From Acorus gramineus (lineage: Eukaryota > Streptophyta > Magnoliopsida > Acorales > Acoraceae), in assembly GCA_030737835.1 (NCBI GenBank), contig CM060850.1, positions 8,127,877-8,191,876 of the forward strand: a stretch of DNA of 64,000 nucleotides, written 5' to 3'. Every line of letters begins with the position of its first letter. Within the stretch, counting starts at the first letter, position 1. The position numbers and the translations under genes are program-made. A model generated the notes under the pieces. The model did not search any database and was not told where the DNA came from. It saw only the letters and a list, made by a program, of their open reading frames with translations. Of the stretch, positions 31,401 to 42,718 are shown piece after piece.

Positions 31401-32651
31401 CCCCGGGTCTGACGCCCCGAAGGTAAAAACTAAAATAACGGTCAAGTGCACAATCCCAAGTGTTTTTTTTTAAATAATAATAATAATAAAATAGATTTTG
31501 CTGATATGACACTCATATAACACGAAATGAGATAAATGATGGCAATGTTGTTTGCAGCTTTAATTTACAAATTATAAATTTTAATTTATAGATTATAGAT
31601 TTAACTTATCTAATAAACAGTAGATATGTTTGTAGTTGTTGAAAAGCAAAGAACAAGGAATAGTAAATCTTTGTTATATAGAATAAATTTTAAAACAAAT
31701 TTTTATTGTATAATTATCAAAAATACCCCTTTCTTTAAATTGTAGAAGAGTAGTTTAAGAGGAAATGAAAAAAAAAAATTGTCATTAGTAAAAAAAGATT
31801 AAAGACATTAACTTCCAAAATAAAGATTATTTACAACACTCTATAAGATAATCTCATAAACTCTATTTTTACCAAGCTTACAAATTTTGACTTTTTTAAA
31901 AGTTGTTTTTAGCTTAAATAAGTTTCAATAAGTTTAAATAAACACATAATAACTGCTTATTTTGAACTAAAATCAATAATGTATTTGACTTATAAGTTTT
32001 AACAAACATGTATAAAAAATCTCTCTAAGCTATGTTTTTAAGCTCCATATCTTACAGTTTAGATAATGAAGGCCCATTTCACAATATCAAGCATATAAAG
32101 TTGTATTAAAGTTGTTTTACATTCACAAAGTTTTTCATTAACTTAGAGAGAGAAAATATGATGAACAAATAAAAAATGTGAAAAGGAGAAGTTTTTATTT
32201 ATCTTTGAAAAATAATGGGGATATATGGTCATTCCTGTAGTTAATTTTACAATTTACAGCTCCAACATATTTTGAATTTTGACTATAGGTGACACCAGAG
32301 GTGATCGCGGAGCACACGGTGATCGCCCTTAGGAGGACAGTCCCTGCGGCGGTCCCGGGGATCGTGTTCTTGTCAGGAGGGCAGAGCGAGGAGGAGGCGA
32401 CGCTGAACCTGAGCGCAATGAACAAGCTTGACGTGTTGAGGCCATGGACTCTCTCCTTCTCCTTCGGTCGAGCCCTCCAGCAAACGACGCTCAAGACATG
32501 GGGTGGGAAGCCCGAAAATGTGGCGGTGGCCCAGGCGTCGTTCCTGGTGAGGTGCAAGGGCAACTCCGAGGCCACGCTCGGGAAGTACGAGGGGGGCGGC
32601 TCGGGCGGGCTGGCCTCGGAGAGCTTGCATGTGAAGGGGTACAAGTACTGA
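28426..32651 (+). CDS. FBA: Fructose-bisphosphate aldolase, class I, cytosolic
   Basis: Exons 28426-28453, 29826-30160, 31075-31422 and 32289-32651, all with GT-AG introns, give 357 residues, the normal cytosolic length. The first exon encodes only MSAFVGKYA and is easy to miss. No transit peptide precedes it, so the product is cytosolic. It cleaves fructose-1,6-bisphosphate to DHAP and glyceraldehyde-3-phosphate in glycolysis and in reverse in gluconeogenesis. Visible family features: [15 protein letters not shown] (24-39), KWRAVLKIG (142-150), the Schiff-base lysine in [10 protein letters not shown] (Lys225), [11 protein letters not shown] (264-274) and C-terminal Tyr357 required for full activity. 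The coding exons are strongly GC-rich in third positions while the introns are AT-rich. Introns 1 and 3 carry transposons. Mildly unusual residues include a Gly-rich loop EGGGSGG near 339. Confidence 0.97.
28764..28788. repeat. Poly-C tract of 25 bases in aldolase intron 1
   Basis: An uninterrupted C run following TCTCTC-type sequence. Such runs are sequencing-error prone, so the length is uncertain. Confidence 0.9.
28939..29476. mobile_element. Mutator-type MITE in aldolase intron 1
   Basis: Starts GGGAAAAATTCATATAACCC and ends GGGGTTGTATGAATTTTTTC in inverted orientation, with repeated ATCCATATAACC units inside both arms. The flanks share TTTTTTTAA (9 bp: 28930-28938 and 29477-29485), consistent with a Mutator duplication though low in complexity. 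Same family as 15677-16566 and 34383-35542, but without the C-rich cargo. Confidence 0.75.
31545..32011. mobile_element. MITE in aldolase intron 3, paralogous to 40013-40505
   Basis: Starts ATGTTGTTTGCAGCTTTAATT and ends TTTTAACAAACATGT. The same start, end and internal TAATTTATAGATTATAG and TTGTATAATTATCAAAA strings occur at 40013-40505. Short inverted ends (ATGTTTGTT / AACAAACAT) define it. Superfamily unassigned. Confidence 0.65.
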
Positions 32652-33711
32652 TGTTTTGGGAGAGCTGGGTGGGGTGGAGTTTGTGTTTGGACAGGGAATT
32701 ATGTAGTCTGGAGAAATTGTTGAAATCTCTGATTTTATGTTGGGTGTTATTGGTTTATGGAAATGATACATATACTGTGTTATGTGTATTCATGACTTAT
32801 TATTCGTTGTTTCTTGTGATACACAATCTATTCTGATTTAGGAAGATGAAGATCTCATTCTCCTTTTTGTATATTTGATTATACTCTTTTTATTTTATAT
32901 TTTTTAGTTTTTCTCATTAAAAAATTTAGACTTGTAATCATATTTTGAAATGAAAGTGATGGTGGTAAGAGTCTGTCTTTTTTTTTTTTTTTTAAGAATC
33001 CAATTTTGATAGATTTTGTGGAAGAAATGATTTTGCTTGAGATTTTCATAAATAAACACGAGAACGAAATATTGTAAATGCAAATTTTATCTTTTAGCAT
33101 AATGAGAATGAAATTGAATGTTAAACTGGTCTTTTTTGACGGTCACTCTACGGAATACCATACACATTTTAAATTTTTTCATTATAGATTTATCAAATGA
33201 TATATATATTCTCATAAAAGTAAAATATATATTCGAATGAATCAAATTTATATTTTTTTATATTTTTCTAATAGAGAATATATATATTAACATATATATA
33301 CAATCCATCAGTCAGTGCATTATATACTATATTTAAAAAAGTATATATTAAATTAGATGACATGATAATATCTTAAAAAATTAGAACATGCCTTTCATTT
33401 CTTCGTAACCGTATATAATTTAATAAAAAAATATCTTAAAAAAATCAGAACATAATAGAACCGTAAATGGAAACATACATGGCAACCTCTGATTTTTTTT
33501 TTTACTATTATTGATCTCGTCATCGATGACAATGCATTGATGGACTTGCCCCTGTGACAAATCTGACTAATGCCCTTATTCCATGTGGTTTATTTCAAGA
33601 ACACTGTTATTACACACAATAAAAAATATAATTAAACTTCTAATTTCATGTATCTCACTGATTAATTTTAAAATTTTCTAAATATAGATCCATACAATTC
33701 ATTATAAAATA
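32652..33711. other. Aldolase 3' flank, no further gene
   Basis: The 3' UTR probably ends within about 250 bp of the stop. The remainder is AT-rich with TATATA microsatellites near 33200-33300. No gene-like frame. Confidence 0.6.
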
Positions 33712-34371
33712 GGGTTAAAGATATTTGAGTCCCTATAAAAATTCACAAATCCATATAAGTCTTTACAAACTTAGAGTCGAACACACATGTTTTTGGTGGG
33801 TCAATTTAGCCCATATGTTAATTTTTTTTATCCAATTTGATGATATATTCTCATAATATTCCATCTGTGTGAAATTAAACACTCATATAAATAACTGAAA
33901 AAATAGAAAAAAACATATATATCATTTTAAATGACCATCTTATTCTTGATCAAACTCATTTTTACTTTTTTTCTTTTGCTGATTTTGACTTTATTGTTGC
34001 GTACTACTCCATTATTATTATTATTATTTTTTTGCTTCTATTTCAAACAATTATAATTATGAAGATGATTTTATTTATGTATTATATTTATTATATTATA
34101 GATATTACTTAGATTTTTTATTTTACATTTTGATGAGGTGATTACATAAGTTAAAAAGCTCATATTAATCACCGTGTTGTGTATTGTGGATGGTATAATA
34201 GTAAAATCACACTTATGGTGAATTTTAACCATGATCGGTTAAAAAATGATTTAACAATAAGGATGTATTAGACATTTTCTGTGTTTCTAGGGATGTAATT
34301 GTCCTGCCCCAAGTTTACAAGGACTTATATGGATTTATAGATGTTTATAGGGACTCAGACGTCTTTAACCC
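33712..34371. mobile_element. Mutator-type MITE (family B)
   Basis: 660 bp with an exact 9-bp duplication, TATAAAATA (33703-33711 and 34372-34380). The left end begins GGGTTAAAGATATTTGAGTCCC and the right end is its inverse, GGGACTCAGACGTCTTTAACCC. Repeated ATCCATATAAGTC units lie in the arms. Family mate of 51479-52541. Confidence 0.88.
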
Positions 34372-34382
34372 TATAAAATATA

Positions 34383-35542
34383 GAGACGAAATTCATATAA
34401 CCCCTTGTATACTGTTTGAAATCCATATAACCCCCTGACTTTTTCTAAAGTTCATATAACCCCCTGAAAACATTTATATAAATCTAAATAACCACCTGAG
34501 TTAAATTTTTTTTGATAGATTATGATTATTTTGTGAATATTCTGTCTAGCTAACCATGACTGAAAATATAGTATACCAAAAATCCCTTATAATATGTTAA
34601 AAATGTAAAATTTTTTCTATAAATGACGATTTTACCTTCATAATTTATATGGAATATTAAAATTGTTATTTATATATGATTTTCTGTATTTTTAACAAAT
34701 TGTATGAGATTTTTGATATACTGTATTTTTCAGTCAAGGTTGACCAAATAGAATATTCCCATAATCATCATCATCTTCTTTCAACTAAAATTTAACTTAG
34801 AGGATTATTTGGACTTACATAGGTGTTCTCAGGGGGTTATATGGACTTTAAAAAAAGTCAGAGGATTATATGGATTTAAGACAGTTTATAAGAGCATCTC
34901 CATTTCAATACCCAAACCTTTACTCAAACTTAAATTTGAGTAAAAATCACCCAAAACCCTCTCCAACCATTTACCCGTACCTATACCAAATCAAGCTTTT
35001 ACTCAAATTAAAGGAGACTCAAATCTTTACCCAAATTTCAACCTTTTTTTTTCCCTTTATCTCTACATTTTCTTCAAATGTAACATTTTCCCCCCTTCAA
35101 CTCCACATTTAATTTAATTATATTAGATATTTTCCCACCCCCCCCCCCCAACCTTTTCACTATATCTTAAAATAATAATAAAAAAAATGATTCTTTCTTA
35201 AGTCTTCATCTTTGTTTTTTAACTTCTTATTTTTACTCCAATAAAAAAATATTACTTTTACCTTTTTTTAAAAAAAATTGGATGATAATAATTTTTAAAT
35301 TTAAATATTTTGAAGGAAAGAAAAATTGAGTAGTAAAAATGTTTGAGGAAAGGACTTTGAAAATGTTTATAGGAAATAATTAGAAGAAGATGTGAAATTT
35401 TTAAAAGATTTAAGTAAAACACAAAGTGATGGTTGGAGACACATCATATCAAATCAAGCTTTTACTTAAATTTTAAGTAAAATTTAGATATAGATTTGAG
35501 TAAACGCTGGAGATGACCTAAGGGGATATTTGAATTATTCTC
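34383..35542. mobile_element. Mutator-type MITE interrupted by a Tourist-like MITE
   Basis: The left arm starts near GACGAAATTCATATAACCCC and contains GAAATCCATATAACCCCC and GACTTTTTCTAAAG. The inverse right arm runs to GTTTATAA at 34891, is broken by the element at 34892-35518, and resumes as TAAGGGGATATTTGAATTATTC. Removing the insert restores the expected arm end. The family is that of 15677 and 28939. Its outer target duplication is not clear. Confidence 0.75.
34892..35518. mobile_element. Tourist-like (PIF/Harbinger) MITE
   Basis: Terminal inverted repeats GAGCATCTCCATTTC / CGCTGGAGATGACC with a TAA duplication at 34889-34891 and 35519-35521. Internal arms ACTCAAA-TTAAATTTGAGTAAA are also inverted. 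The ends match the common plant MITE type with GAGCATCTCCA termini. Confidence 0.75.

Positions 35543-35587
<45 letters not shown>
35543..35587. repeat. (TA)n microsatellite
   Basis: Nearly pure TA repeat of about 45 bp directly after the nested MITE pair. Confidence 0.9.
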
Positions 35588-35589
<2 letters not shown>

Positions 35590-35727
35590 ATTTTCAGTGG
35601 AAAGAGTGATTTCCTTAGATGGTGTTATATGTGCACGTTTTTTATAATTTTATTGCATTTTTATTAGTCCAACGTGGGAAAAGGAAGCAACGTTGAAGGA
35701 CAATGTTAAAAAAACAAAAAAGTGAAA

Positions 35728-35751
35728 CGCTAGAAGAAGGGTTCGAACCTT

Positions 35752-35784
<33 letters not shown>

Positions 35785-35801
35785 AGCTGAGCTACTCCAG
35801 C
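35728..35801 (-). tRNA. trnN-GUU: tRNA-Asn (anticodon GTT)
   Basis: The minus strand folds as a 74-nt tRNA. It has acceptor stem GCTGGAG/TTCTAGC with discriminator G, D-arm GCTC-AGCTGGTTA-GAGC (box A), anticodon arm TGTGG-CTGTTAA-CCACA, and T-arm GAAGG-TTCGAAC-CCTTC (box B). The sequence is nearly the standard plant nuclear tRNA-Asn; no intron and no encoded CCA. A T6 run just downstream (minus strand, about 35717-35722) is a pol III terminator. Confidence 0.96.
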
Positions 35802-36737
35802 TTTTTTATTTCATGCAATTCATACTATTTATAAATCGTGTACCTTACACCCTAATGAATTAATTTGACATGCTTAACTACAAACTTTTACATTCATTAT
35901 TCATATATTATCTAATCATCTTCATGTAGAATTGCTTTGTAACAGCCTTTGTAATACGCCCCTCCCAAATTTTTTTCATGTATGATTTCTCAAAAATTGT
36001 GTAACTAAGAGTAGTAATCATGACATAATTCAAGTGGATGAATAAAACCTTTGATTATGAGAAAACTACCTTAGTGCACTTCAAATAAAGACAAATCTCA
36101 CCTACCAGCTTTATCACCACTAAAATCACTTTAATTGTACCCACAATGTTTCCATTATCTCTTCCAACGCCTCTTTAATTATTCATCCACTTTTGAAAGA
36201 GATACAAAGATTAGATTATACAGAGCTACATTGTGAGAGGGTAGTTTGTCCTTATTCTCATTATTTTTTTCGAGGCGGCATGTGTTTTGCAACATGAGAC
36301 ACTTTCTATAACAAGTGTGATTATACATGTAAGATTATTCGTAACATTATCCTAATTTCATCATCCCCATTTGAGTTTTCTTTGTTCCTAAGGTTTCCTC
36401 TCCCCTCTCAAAAGCTTTAACAAAGATACTTACAACTAATACAATAAAGATTCCATTGCTTTATCAAAAGTGATGAAGCAACACTTTAATCGCCAAAAAC
36501 AATGAGAAACACTTTAGCTAAGTTCAAAATTTCAAATATTTTTCTTTACCCATCAAAAACAAGAAATCAAAGAAGAAAAAAAAGAAGTGTGTCTCAAGAA
36601 CCATAAGTATAACACAAACTAGTACACTTATTCCATCAAGGGCTGTAAAGAATTTACCTTGTTCATTACAACAAAAAAAATAAAATCAAAACCATATTAA
36701 AAAAAACACAAAAAGCTAACACAAACTCTACATCTTA
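35802..36737. other. Spacer between tRNA-Asn and the NHL gene
   Basis: AT-rich with no credible coding frame. Includes the probable distal 3' flank of the minus-strand NHL gene. Confidence 0.6.
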
Positions 36738-36919
36738 GGCTCCGTTTGGACAGCTACGGATAACTCTACGTTCAGGAAAATAGGGGCAGTAGAGAATCAT
36801 TGTTTTCAGAACTTCTCAAACGCAAAAAAAAATAGTCTGGGAATGCTGTGTAGGTTGTGTAAATGAAAACGCCTAACATGTTTGGATCCACCATCTTATC
36901 GCAGGATCCAAACGGAGCC
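36738..36919. mobile_element. Small MITE with GGCTCCGTTTGGA ends
   Basis: 182 bp bounded by inverted GGCTCCGTTTGGA and TCCAAACGGAGCC. Flanks are TTA on the left and TTT on the right, so the duplication is not certain. It ends 18 bp from the stop codon of the NHL gene and so lies in that gene's 3' UTR. Confidence 0.65.
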
Positions 36920-36937
36920 TTTAGTCTGTGTGATTGA

Positions 36938-37711
36938 TCATGATCTCCTTGTCTTGCATCGTCGGGCGACTAAAACTCCGGTTGGCGGTCCGGTCATCTC
37001 GATCTGGCACCGACTATACAACCAGTACGAAAACCGCATCAATCCGATGCTCGCCTTGACCCGAAACGCGCCTCTTACCCCATAAACCACCCGATTAGTC
37101 CCCACTTGTCTCCGAAGCTCCACTGCGAGCTCCGGTGACAAGTAGACCTCGCTCGCCACCATGTGCACAGTCTCGAGCCTCCCCTCCCCTCCTCTCAGAG
37201 TGAAAGGGGAGAGCGCTCGAGCGGAGATTAGCGAGTCGTAGAAGTACAAATCTATGCTCAAATGCTCGAACCTCACATCGATTCGACGGTTGGGATTGGA
37301 GAAGTTGGCGAGGAGCGTGAAGTCCGCATTGAGGTACTCCGGTGAGTCGATGTAGAGGCCGTTGAGGCTCGCACCTGTGACGTCGAAGGAGGGGATTCGG
37401 GGTTTGATCACGACGAATACGATGATGATCGCCACGCCGGAGAGGATCAAGAGGAGGCTGAAGATGATGCAGGCGAAGGCGCCGCACCAAACCAATGGAT
37501 TGGTCTTGCGCGTTGGTCGGAGGAGCTTGAGTGGAGGTGGAGGTGGTGGTGGTGGTGGCGGCAAGGCCAAGAGTTTGGGCTTCATTTGCTTGGAAGGTTG
37601 GATTGGGGGGTGGTGGACTTGGAAGGTTGAAGTGGGGGTGGTGAGGGGAGGCATCTTAGGAGGAGTGTTTGAGGAGGAAGTGAATGGGTGGGTGTATTTG
37701 TTGGTTTTCAT
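36938..37711 (-). CDS. NDR1/HIN1-like (LEA2) membrane protein
   Basis: Single-exon gene of 257 residues. The N-terminal 70 residues are Pro/Ser/Thr-rich with a run of ten prolines (51-60) followed by basic KLLRPTRK. A transmembrane helix spans about 73-102. It is followed by KPRIPSFDVTGASLNGLYIDSP, a typical NHL/LEA2 start, and the LEA2 domain with FSNPNRRIDVRFEHLSI (137-153) and a conserved end CQIEMTGPPTGVLVARRC. The topology is cytosolic N-terminus with the C-terminal domain outside or in the lumen. Family members such as NDR1 act at the plasma membrane in pathogen signalling and wall adhesion; the exact role here is unknown. Coding DNA is GC-rich. Start chosen as the first Met, 56 bp downstream of a TATA box. 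Confidence 0.92.
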   Translation of the reverse strand: MKTNKYTHPFTSSSNTPPKMPPLTTPTSTFQVHHPPIQPSKQMKPKLLALPPPPPPPPPPLKLLRPTRKTNPLVWCGAFACIIFSLLLILSGVAIIIVFVVIKPRIPSFDVTGASLNGLYIDSPEYLNADFTLLANFSNPNRRIDVRFEHLSIDLYFYDSLISARALSPFTLRGGEGRLETVHMVASEVYLSPELAVELRRQVGTNRVVYGVRGAFRVKASIGLMRFSYWLYSRCQIEMTGPPTGVLVARRCKTRRS

Positions 37712-37766
37712 TGCTTTGGCATCAATGTGAAGTGAAGGGAAAACATGTAAAGATAAAGAGGGGGGG

Positions 37767-37777
37767 TATATATAATA
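37767..37777 (-). promoter_or_regulatory. TATA box of the NHL gene
   Basis: TATTATATATA on the minus strand about 56 bp upstream of the start codon, implying a very short 5' UTR. Confidence 0.6.
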
Positions 37778-40012
37778 GGTCTTGGTGTTGGTTTTTTGTA
37801 TTTTTGAAGAAAAAGTGCTTGGTTTTGGAATTGAGTAAAGTTGGAAAGATGGGTTGAGTTGAATTTGCTTTTTTTGAAATGGAGATGGAGCCTTTTTATT
37901 GTGGGAGAGTTTGAGGATTGTATTTATGGAGAGAGATTACATGTTAAGGAAGAGAAATCTTTGATTGGAAGGTGTTTTAAGTGGTCAGTAGTGTGGCCTC
38001 CACTGATTGTTAAAAAGCAAAAGATTACAATGATTTAGTGCTTTTTTGAATGGTAGACTGTTTGGTAAGAATGGATGTTTTTAAAACATTGCATATGACC
38101 ATCTGATTTTTGAATTTTCAGTCAGGTAACTCTACATTTTAAATATAAATGATATATGTGTGAGCCAAACAAAATTATTTGTGATGGAGTTCTTTCTGTT
38201 GGGTAAGTGCGAGGAATCAACCAATGATCTCATGGTTTGTTAACTACTGAACTATATCTTCAAGTCTTATTTTCAATGAAATTATATATTTATTTCAATT
38301 AAATTTGTATAAAAAAATTATCTTAAATAATTTTGTGTCATTTAAGTGATACATACTCTTGAATATATCTTCAACACAGATGATCTCATGACTTCCATAT
38401 ACTTTAAGTCTTTAAATTTATTAACACGAAAGAATTATAACTAATTGATTTACTGTAGGAGTTCCATTTATGATCTAATTACCTTGCCTCACATTTTGGT
38501 TGATTATGCATAAAAATATTTATGTTATTTGCAATCATGGTAACTTTATTACTCATTGACAAAGAAAAATACATCATCAACAAATTAGATATTTATATAC
38601 CTTCAATTAAAAAAAAAAAAATCGATTAATAAATATCCACCTTCAGTTCAAAAAAATAAAAAAATAAATGTTATCTATTCTCCTTCTATTTAGAGTTTAT
38701 AATTTGAATTTTTAAAAATAAAATCATGTAATAAATATCTAACTTCAACTCAAAAACAAAAAAATAATTTAAATATATAGTCTTTTAACTGGCTAGAATA
38801 GAAACATAAAAGTATCACGTAGCATCTTTGAGCAAAGGTGTACTCGTTTAGAAATAGAAGAAGAAAAGTGACCTTCAAGTGGAACCATCAGGCATCAAGT
38901 TAAATAGAATTTTTTTAAAAAAGTTAAATATTTAAATAATTCTAAACTTTGTGTCCGGCCGGCTTTGGCACGATGGACATGGACGTCACCCCGTTTTGAT
39001 TGACTTGTTTTAAGAGCAAAAAACTATTAAATTGACTTAGCTAATTATCCTAACTAGTTATCTAGATAAAATTAAAACAACATTTATTTGTATGTGCATA
39101 AATTTCTTTTAGAAAATTTAAAAAACAAAAGTGATGGGATGAGATACTATCTCGTAATTGGCATAAAATAACGACAAGTGTTTGGAACAACATATATCCA
39201 AATTTTTAATAACCACTATCATGGAATTGAGTTTGTCTGCGATGTCACTTATGAAACAAATTTTTTAATAACTGCCACTGAATGTCATTATTTAACATTT
39301 AGGAATTATTTGTAATTTGGTTGGGTTAAATGTAGGAATATTGGTTGGTTGAATTGGATATTGGGTTTAATTGGGTTGTCGCTTTAGTGACTATATGAAA
39401 ATGAAGAATATTCGATATAAATTGTTATATTTTTTTATAGGAGGTATATCCGTTACCTAAAAGTGATATAGGAATATATATATATATATAATAAATAAAG
39501 AGAATAAAATATATAATTTTTTGATAAAGTTTATAGTTTTATAAAAATTTAAAATTTAAACTAAAATATATACACTCAGATAAATATAAATTCACAACTC
39601 TTTCCATTTTTTTAACCTAGCATGCTAGTGTAACCTATTATATTCTAGAATCATATGCTTTTATTGTGAAAATCAACAAGGATAATATAGATGTACATAT
39701 TAGAGTACACTTTTTTTTCTTTTATGTAATGAAACATGCATTTTTTTTTATAGGTGAGATATATACTATCAATGAATTGCACAAATTAATTTATAGATTT
39801 ACAAATTACACGCTTTATTTAACAAGATATATATCTCATTGGATATGTGAGACTGCACATAAGACTGTATAACAGATCTGTATGCCTAACCAATGATTTA
39901 GAGACAAAAAATCACTTGTGGCTAGTGGTTGATGTTTACGAGGGACCCAAGTGGGCTTGAGTCCCACCCAATTTTAATTTTACAACTCAAGACTAGTTCA
40001 GACAAGATAACC
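37778..40012. other. AT-rich intergenic DNA, no gene seen
   Basis: Contains the NHL upstream region and mainly A/T tracts. A short GC-richer patch at 38955-38995 has no coding sense. 39900-39990 has a weak SINE-like look (GCTTGAGTCCC) but no defined ends. Confidence 0.6.
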
Positions 40013-40505
40013 ATGTTTGTTGCAGCTTTAATTTACAGATTATAGATTATAATTTATGGAATATAACATTTAATTTTCTAATAAGTAGTATAATTGCTTA
40101 TTGTATTGTTTAAAAAAAAAAACAATAGTAGATGTTTGTCAAAATTTATAAAACAACTTTTTTTTTTTTTTTTTGTGATGAAATGGTAGGCAATTGCCTA
40201 AATTATATTAATTTGGCAACAATGCCCAATTCAAAATACAAGCATATATGAATTTTCCTAAATTATATTAATTTGAAAAACAACTTTTTGTTGTATAATT
40301 ATCAAAATTATCTCTTAAGAATGTCCAAATTAATGCTTTAAAATACTCAATAAAGTATAATTTTAAAAGCACCCTTTATCTAGCTTTCAGATTCTGAATT
40401 TTTAAGTTGTCTTTAATTTAAACAAGCTCTTATTAAACAAACGTGTCACAATTGCTTATAGGCTAAAAGCTATAAGTTTTTACTTATAAATTTTAACAAA
40501 CATGT
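40013..40505. mobile_element. MITE, second copy of the aldolase intron 3 element
   Basis: Starts ATGTTTGTTGCAGCTTTAATT and ends TTTTAACAAACATGT, colinear with 31545-32011, except for a retroposed insert at 40163-40276. Confidence 0.65.
40163..40276 (-). mobile_element. LINE 3' fragment nested in the MITE
   Basis: A T run followed by GATGAAATGGTAGGCAATTGCC. Flanked by an exact 13-bp duplication, AAAACAACTTTTT (40150-40162 and 40277-40289). The related MITE copy in the aldolase intron has AAAACAAATTTTTATTG at this point with no insert, which confirms it. Minus-strand orientation (poly-A at 40163). Confidence 0.75.
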
Positions 40506-40734
40506 CATTTCATCAAAAAAAAAAAAAAAAAAGTTCTAAGAAACATGTCATATGCTTAGAGCATAATAATAGACAGAGAAATAGTTTTGTAATACAGTTT
40601 TATAGATATTTCAAAGTCAACCCATGCACATTCATCTCATCAAATTCATCTGCACAATGGGAATATTTGATGGACCGGTATCATTGTCAAGCATGAAATG
40701 TTCATAAAATTATTATCTATTTAAAAAACGATGG

Positions 40735-41048
40735 TGTAGCATCTCCCAAGGTTATCACTTAATGCACTGCATGCACTCAGCATCCCCAATAAAATTTAAG
40801 GTTTCCAAAGCAAAATCCAAGAGTGGGATGCCCATTCATCAACATCAAAGTGTGACATCTCCATATATCTCTTCAACTTCCCATCCATTAATCATCCCCA
40901 TTTAAACATCCAATGCACTGCTTAGATGTTGCCACACCTGGAAAACAACACACAAAATCATCTGTTCAAGGCATTAATGGAGGAAACTCATTATGTTGGC
41001 TATATAACACATTTTACAGGGACAATATTATTTTCAAGGTTACTCAAA
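40735..41048 (+). promoter_or_regulatory. Promoter of DUF2431 copy 1 (duplicated)
   Basis: TATATAAC at 41001-41008 lies about 40 bp before the ATG. The region is homologous to 43155-43483, sharing TAGCATCTCCCAA, AATGCACT, TTAAGGTTTCCAAAGCAAA and CATTTTACAGGG. The duplication therefore included the promoter. Confidence 0.65.
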
Positions 41049-41864
41049 ATGAGTGACCAACTTTTGACTCTTAAGGATGGCCAAGTTGTGAGGAAATTCA
41101 ACCATTATGAAAGCTCTCAAAAGATTTTGTTGGTTGGAGAAGGTGACTTCTCCTTCAGTTTATGTCTGGCAAGGGCATTTGGCTCTGCTTCAAACATTGT
41201 TGCAACATCACTTGATTCAGAAGATACACATTACTTCTACATACCATGATAGCACTTTATGAGAGAACTTGCTAGTTATCCTTGTAATCTATGTTAGGTG
41301 TTCTACATACCAAGCATTGGAGATCGGTCGAACACATCGAGGAGCTAAAGAGGTTAAATTGTGAAGTGTTACATGGAATTAATGTCCATAACATGCACAT
41401 AGAGTCTCGATTGATCGGAAGGTCGTTCGATCGGATCATCTTCAATTTCCCTCATGCAGGGCACTATAATGTCTGTGAGCATATTACCTGGCTCATCGAA
41501 TAAGCGCTACGATGTTTTTGATGGGACTCTTCATTAAAGCTTGACATTCACAAAGATTGACATACTTATACATATTTGTGTGTGTGTGTGTGTTCATGAA
41601 CAAAGGAAGCACAAGAGTTTAATATCAGCCTTCTTCAGCAGTTCGCATGAGATGTTGAAGTTATCTGGTGAAGTACATGTCCTACATCATGACGATGAGC
41701 CTTACAAGCGATGGGAGCTTGAAAAACTGGCCGAGAAAGCTGGCTTAAAACTGATAGAGAAGGTTAAATTCGTGAAGTCGGACTGCCCGGGGTACGATAA
41801 CAAGAGGGGTGGATTGAGCAGGTGCAATGAGACGTTCCCTATAGGGGATTGTTGTACCTTTTAA
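41049..41864 (+). pseudogene. DUF2431 methyltransferase-like, tandem copy 1, splice donors lost
   Basis: Colinear with the intact copy at 43484: exons 41049-41223, 41298-41499 and 41606-41864. It has KILLVGEGDFSFS (SAM-binding motif), FDRIIFNFPHAGH and KRGG..NETFPIGDC. At both exon ends the expected GT is AT: GAAG/ATACAC at 41224 and ATCGA/ATAAGC at 41500, where copy 2 has GTACAT and GTAAGT. Both acceptors still read AG. Without splicing, the first exon reads into a stop at 41247-41249 after 66 residues. The third exon also ends early (TTTTAA where copy 2 reads on for about 40 more residues). Most likely a pseudogene, though use of other splice sites cannot be excluded. A (TG)n repeat sits in the second intron. 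Confidence 0.8.
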
Positions 41865-42718
41865 TTCGCCTGTGGGGGCTGATATGTGTAGCTTTTTTCA
41901 TTGCACAACTCATATTGCATTGCAGCTATTAAGTTGTATTTTGGGCTAAATCAAGCTTGAAAGAGCTCTTGGTTTTGTTGGGAATCTTTGGTGTATATGC
42001 TCTTAAAAAAATATATGCTTTGAATAGGGTGCTCTGCTTTCAATCAGGTCACACTGACCTTACTTTATCCGGATATAAATTATCAATTTATGAAAAAATA
42101 AAAGAAGATAATTATGAAAATAAATAAATTAAAGTGTCTCTTGTAGAGGAATATATATATATATATATATATATATGAAACTTTAACGAAACCTCATCTT
42201 GTTAAACAATCTAATGTTATGGAATAATGAATAAGTTAGGTGTGAATCAATTGATATGTATAAGCCAGATATACATAATATAATTCTTGTTCAGGTGAAT
42301 GTTCATTAAAATAAATAAAAAGAGAATTGTTCAAAAAGAAAAGTCATCAGAAAGCCATTGTACAATTGGGATGTTGTGTTATTTCCGTGAACATTCATCT
42401 GAAAAAGAATACATATATATTATGTATTTCTTGCTTGTATCGTATTCATGAGTGTTGAAGCCGTCCATGCGTCATGAAAAGCTAACTTAACAGGAACCAA
42501 AACTAACCACCTATTGCACAAGCAATTGACACAAATCAACACTACAATTAAAAATTTGAACCTTGTTTTACATTTAATTTGTTCATCTTTCAATTAGAAA
42601 CAAGGGGCATGAACACAAACAAAGAAGTTGAAATCAATCAATCAAACACACCAAAAATTCATCTACAAAAGATAATCCCTCGATTCACATGCAAGTTGCG
42701 GTAGCAGTGGAGGTGTTG

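Noticed and set aside
39900-39990. SINE-like sequence with GCTTGAGTCCC
   Set aside because: No poly-A end, target duplication or second promoter box could be found.
41224-41297. U12-type AT-AC introns as an explanation for the AT donors in DUF2431 copy 1
   Set aside because: The donors lack the ATATCCTT consensus and the introns end in AG; the sister copy uses ordinary GT-AG at the same places.
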